This document shows, in pieces, positions 61,444-64,000 of a stretch of DNA of 64,000 bases (positions are counted from its first letter, which is position 1; each line of letters opens with the position of its first letter). The position numbers and the translations under genes are program-made. The notes below the pieces were generated by a model that was given only the letters and a program-made list of their open reading frames with translations, did no database searches and was not told the origin of the DNA. Source of the stretch: Sipunculus nudus (Eukaryota; Annelida; Sipuncula; Golfingiida; Sipunculidae). The stretch spans positions 30,009,456 through 30,073,455 of the forward strand of contig CM049312.1 in assembly GCA_026874595.1 (NCBI GenBank). Direction: 5' to 3'.

Positions 61444-64000
61444 TTTCATTCAGCGTGTTTAACTGATAATTCTGATTATCATTTATTATTCAATTTTATT
61501 TATTAAGAAATTAAAAAAAAGACCAATAGTTATCCGTGAGTATAAACGATGTATATACAGTATCTTAGGGACAGAGTTGGCTGAAATCAATAGAGCACAA
61601 AAACAGGACTTCTTGTCAATGTCATACAACAGTCACGGATCTCTACCTATGCCCCTTTCCATAGCCAGCCCGATTACACTGTTTTGTATTCTTACTGATA
61701 TAATTTTTTAAAATGTATAACAGTATGGCAAAAACTATAGTCGTGATAGAAAAAATGAAATTTGGTGGAAATGACGTTTGGATAATAAATCTTCATTTTT
61801 TTATTAGTTCCATCAAATCTTCTCAGTGTAACGGGTACTCAATTTTATATGAAAATACATGGAAGATCATCATAGTTACATTACATCATATACATTCCTT
61901 ACAGATATGTTAAAATTTTGGAATATTTGGTTCTAATTAATCAACACCATCATGAGAAATGTAAAATTACTTGTGTGATCTCATTAATGTAAACATTTGT
62001 TTACAAAAGATGACTTTTAGCAATTCAATGATATGTAGTTAACTGAAGTTAATTTAGTGTAAAAATGACATAAATCTTCTGTTATAAAGTAAGGTAAAAT
62101 CACTATTCTCAATTCACATTGATGTTTCCTCTGAGGAATATAGGAGACCGTGGGGGAGGGAAATGTGGGGGGGGGGGGGGGTACTCCTTAAGCAGTATGG
62201 ATACATTGTACAAACATTACATATTTTATCATACAATGTATGTTGCTTCGTGCTTAAAATATTATGTTCAGTTTTATTGTTCTTAGTGCAAAATATCTGT
62301 TGTTTTTATTAGATAAATTAAATGTGGTTAAATTTCTAAAAATTGATGTTTTTGCAATAAAAGGTACACTTAATTTGTCAGCAATGTATTGATAACTAGA
62401 TTGTGATACATTTCTACTGGAAGGACATGTCAAAGCTTGGTCTTATTTTATCTTCTTGGCACTAGAAACACAACTGCCAGTTCGTTGGCTGCACGGCAGT
62501 GTTCGTTTGTTCATTCGGGCCGGGAGTTATCTGAATGTCAGTTTGTACGATTTAAACATCAATGTTAATCAGTTCTTTGTTAATTACTTAAAGACCGAGT
62601 GCCACTATAAATACCAGGGGGCGTTACTGGGCAACATGGAGTTTAACATAATATCTGCAACTGTTCACTTGGGCTCTGACTGTAATCTGAATATTTGCTG
62701 GAATGAAAGATGTTACCAGAGCTGTATTTTGGCAGACATGTTCCTATTACTGCAAGTAACTGAAATAAAGTATCATTTCTAGGTCAATTTATGTGGTTTC
62801 CGCAGGAAAATGAATTATATGTGCCCATGCTAGTCCCAGTTCAAATTTAGCGGGGGAGGTGCACAGCCACAGCAGGAGCCAATCATTTAGCAGCCATGAT
62901 GTGTATAAACAACAGCACGTGGCTTTGTGCACAAGCAGGCGTGCCATGTCATTAGTCAGTGACTGACTTTGTTTCAAATACTGGTACTCACCAGAACAAG
63001 CTCTGCTGAAACTCCATTCACCATACAAATCCAGATTGGCTTTTAAATGTTAACTTTATAAGCCCAGTTTAAACAGGATGAGAGTACACACTACACAGTC
63101 ACATGAACATGTACACCAAGTTTCTGAGTGAAGCTGTGGCTTGCCTGAATAAAAATTCTGGGTCAGTTTATTGCTAGGCCATGGACAGGAAACATGAACC
63201 ACATTGGGTTACTTCAATAATGTTAGGAATTTCTCATTTACTTAGGGAAACAGACAGCAACATATGTTGAAAAGATTTAGTGAGTCAACTTGAGATGAAG
63301 CTGAAGTATTTTTATGCCTGTATGAAGGTGAGAAAAACCTCTTTTGGAGTTATTGTTAACAAAAGAAAACCCAAATTAATAGCAGGCAAAATGAATTGGA
63401 AAATTAAATATGCATGAAAAGTACATTGAACCACATAATTTTCTCGTGATGCCTCTGAAACATGCTTTCCAGATTCCAGCTTGTATACGTCTTTCAAACG
63501 AGCCATTAATCTTGATTTACCCTTGGAGTTCTGAGTTAGCAAGGTGATAGGCACAGGGGAATTTCTGCAATGTGTAATGTCACATACACAGACAACTTCA
63601 GTAAGAGGGTATCTGTTGGTATCTGTTCAATACTATCGTCTTCCTTGGGTTACCCAAAAGCATATATATGATAAAACAGGGTTCATATTTATGTAATGTC
63701 CCATGTCATTATTGAAATGATTATACATTTATTGGGACCCAGGGAGACATGAAGATATTTACTGATTCACACCCATACACAGAAGGATACACTACATGTA
63801 TACATGTCAGCAGTAAGCCACGTGCTCAGGCTGATGTCTGTGTAAGATAAGCTTGCCTCTGGTTGTCAGTCACAGTCACATGACTCCAAAGCGAACCGGA
63901 TGGTTCAAGAACTCGGCCTTTAAGTATTTCATGCAACCCCCCAAAAGACTATTCTTTACTAGAGTATCAACAGGAAACATTCAGGAAATTCAGATCGGTG
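61444..64000. other. Host intergenic/intronic sequence
   Basis: One notable frame (62465-62782) follows an acceptor-like GGCACTAG. It encodes a Cys-containing, beta-looking segment (VRLFIRAGSYLNVSLYDLNINV) that might be another exon, but I cannot name a domain. A poly-G tract lies at about 62167-62181. The rest shows no supported feature. Confidence 0.35.

Overview
The window looks like animal nuclear DNA, most likely from a marine invertebrate. It has GT-AG introns, TATA and CRE promoters, AATAAA signals, pol III tRNA genes, long (TA)n tracts and degraded transposable elements. It divides into two unlike parts: a dense, virus-like accessory block (about 1-49 kb) and ordinary host sequence (about 50-64 kb).

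Accessory block. Genes are small. Most have one large coding exon with a splice acceptor just before the start codon, and many sit in tandem families. From left to right: a CARD-domain gene cut by the left edge; a divergent five-exon IAP gene (BIR-BIR-UBA-like-RING); a zinc-binding family E gene; a small RING-like ORF; a gene-poor, T-rich stretch with minisatellites and transposon remnants (5.9-14.4 kb); a two-exon gene of about 500 codons; a CRE/TATA-driven gene; a plus-strand cluster at 18.6-25.9 kb with four acidic/basic paralogs (family A); a Cys-rich gene; and tRNA-Arg. A minus-strand cluster follows: a short basic protein, a RING protein, an SIM-bearing protein in frame with that RING protein, a retropepsin-like protein and a second family E gene. 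Next come structured-RNA-like repeat arrays interleaved with four minus-strand helical paralogs (family C), an ETS-site cluster, three tandem two-repeat zinc proteins (family D), tRNA-Asn and an FG-repeat protein.

The recognisable functions concern apoptosis and ubiquitin/SUMO signalling (CARD, IAP, RINGs, SIM) and the nucleus (basic tails, FG repeats). I see no capsid, polymerase, terminase or integrase gene. An endogenised large DNA virus segment (a malacoherpesvirus-like source is one guess), a fast-evolving host immune locus, or a mixture all remain possible.

The strongest unexplained signals are non-coding. Two separate arrays of short hairpins have a constant loop and covarying stems (34.7-35.3 kb plus 36.7 kb, and 39.7-40.1 kb). 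A cluster of microRNA-sized hairpins lies at 31.2-31.5 kb. A promoter occurs twice with identical element spacing (17.1 and 34.5 kb), once before a protein gene and once before the first hairpin array.

Host part. Phase-1 EGF-like exons (54.6 and 54.9 kb) and a C1q-like terminal exon (61.1 kb) suggest one secreted EGF/C1q gene on the plus strand. Its inferred intron holds pieces of a broken RecQ-like helicase, a foldback element and microsatellites.
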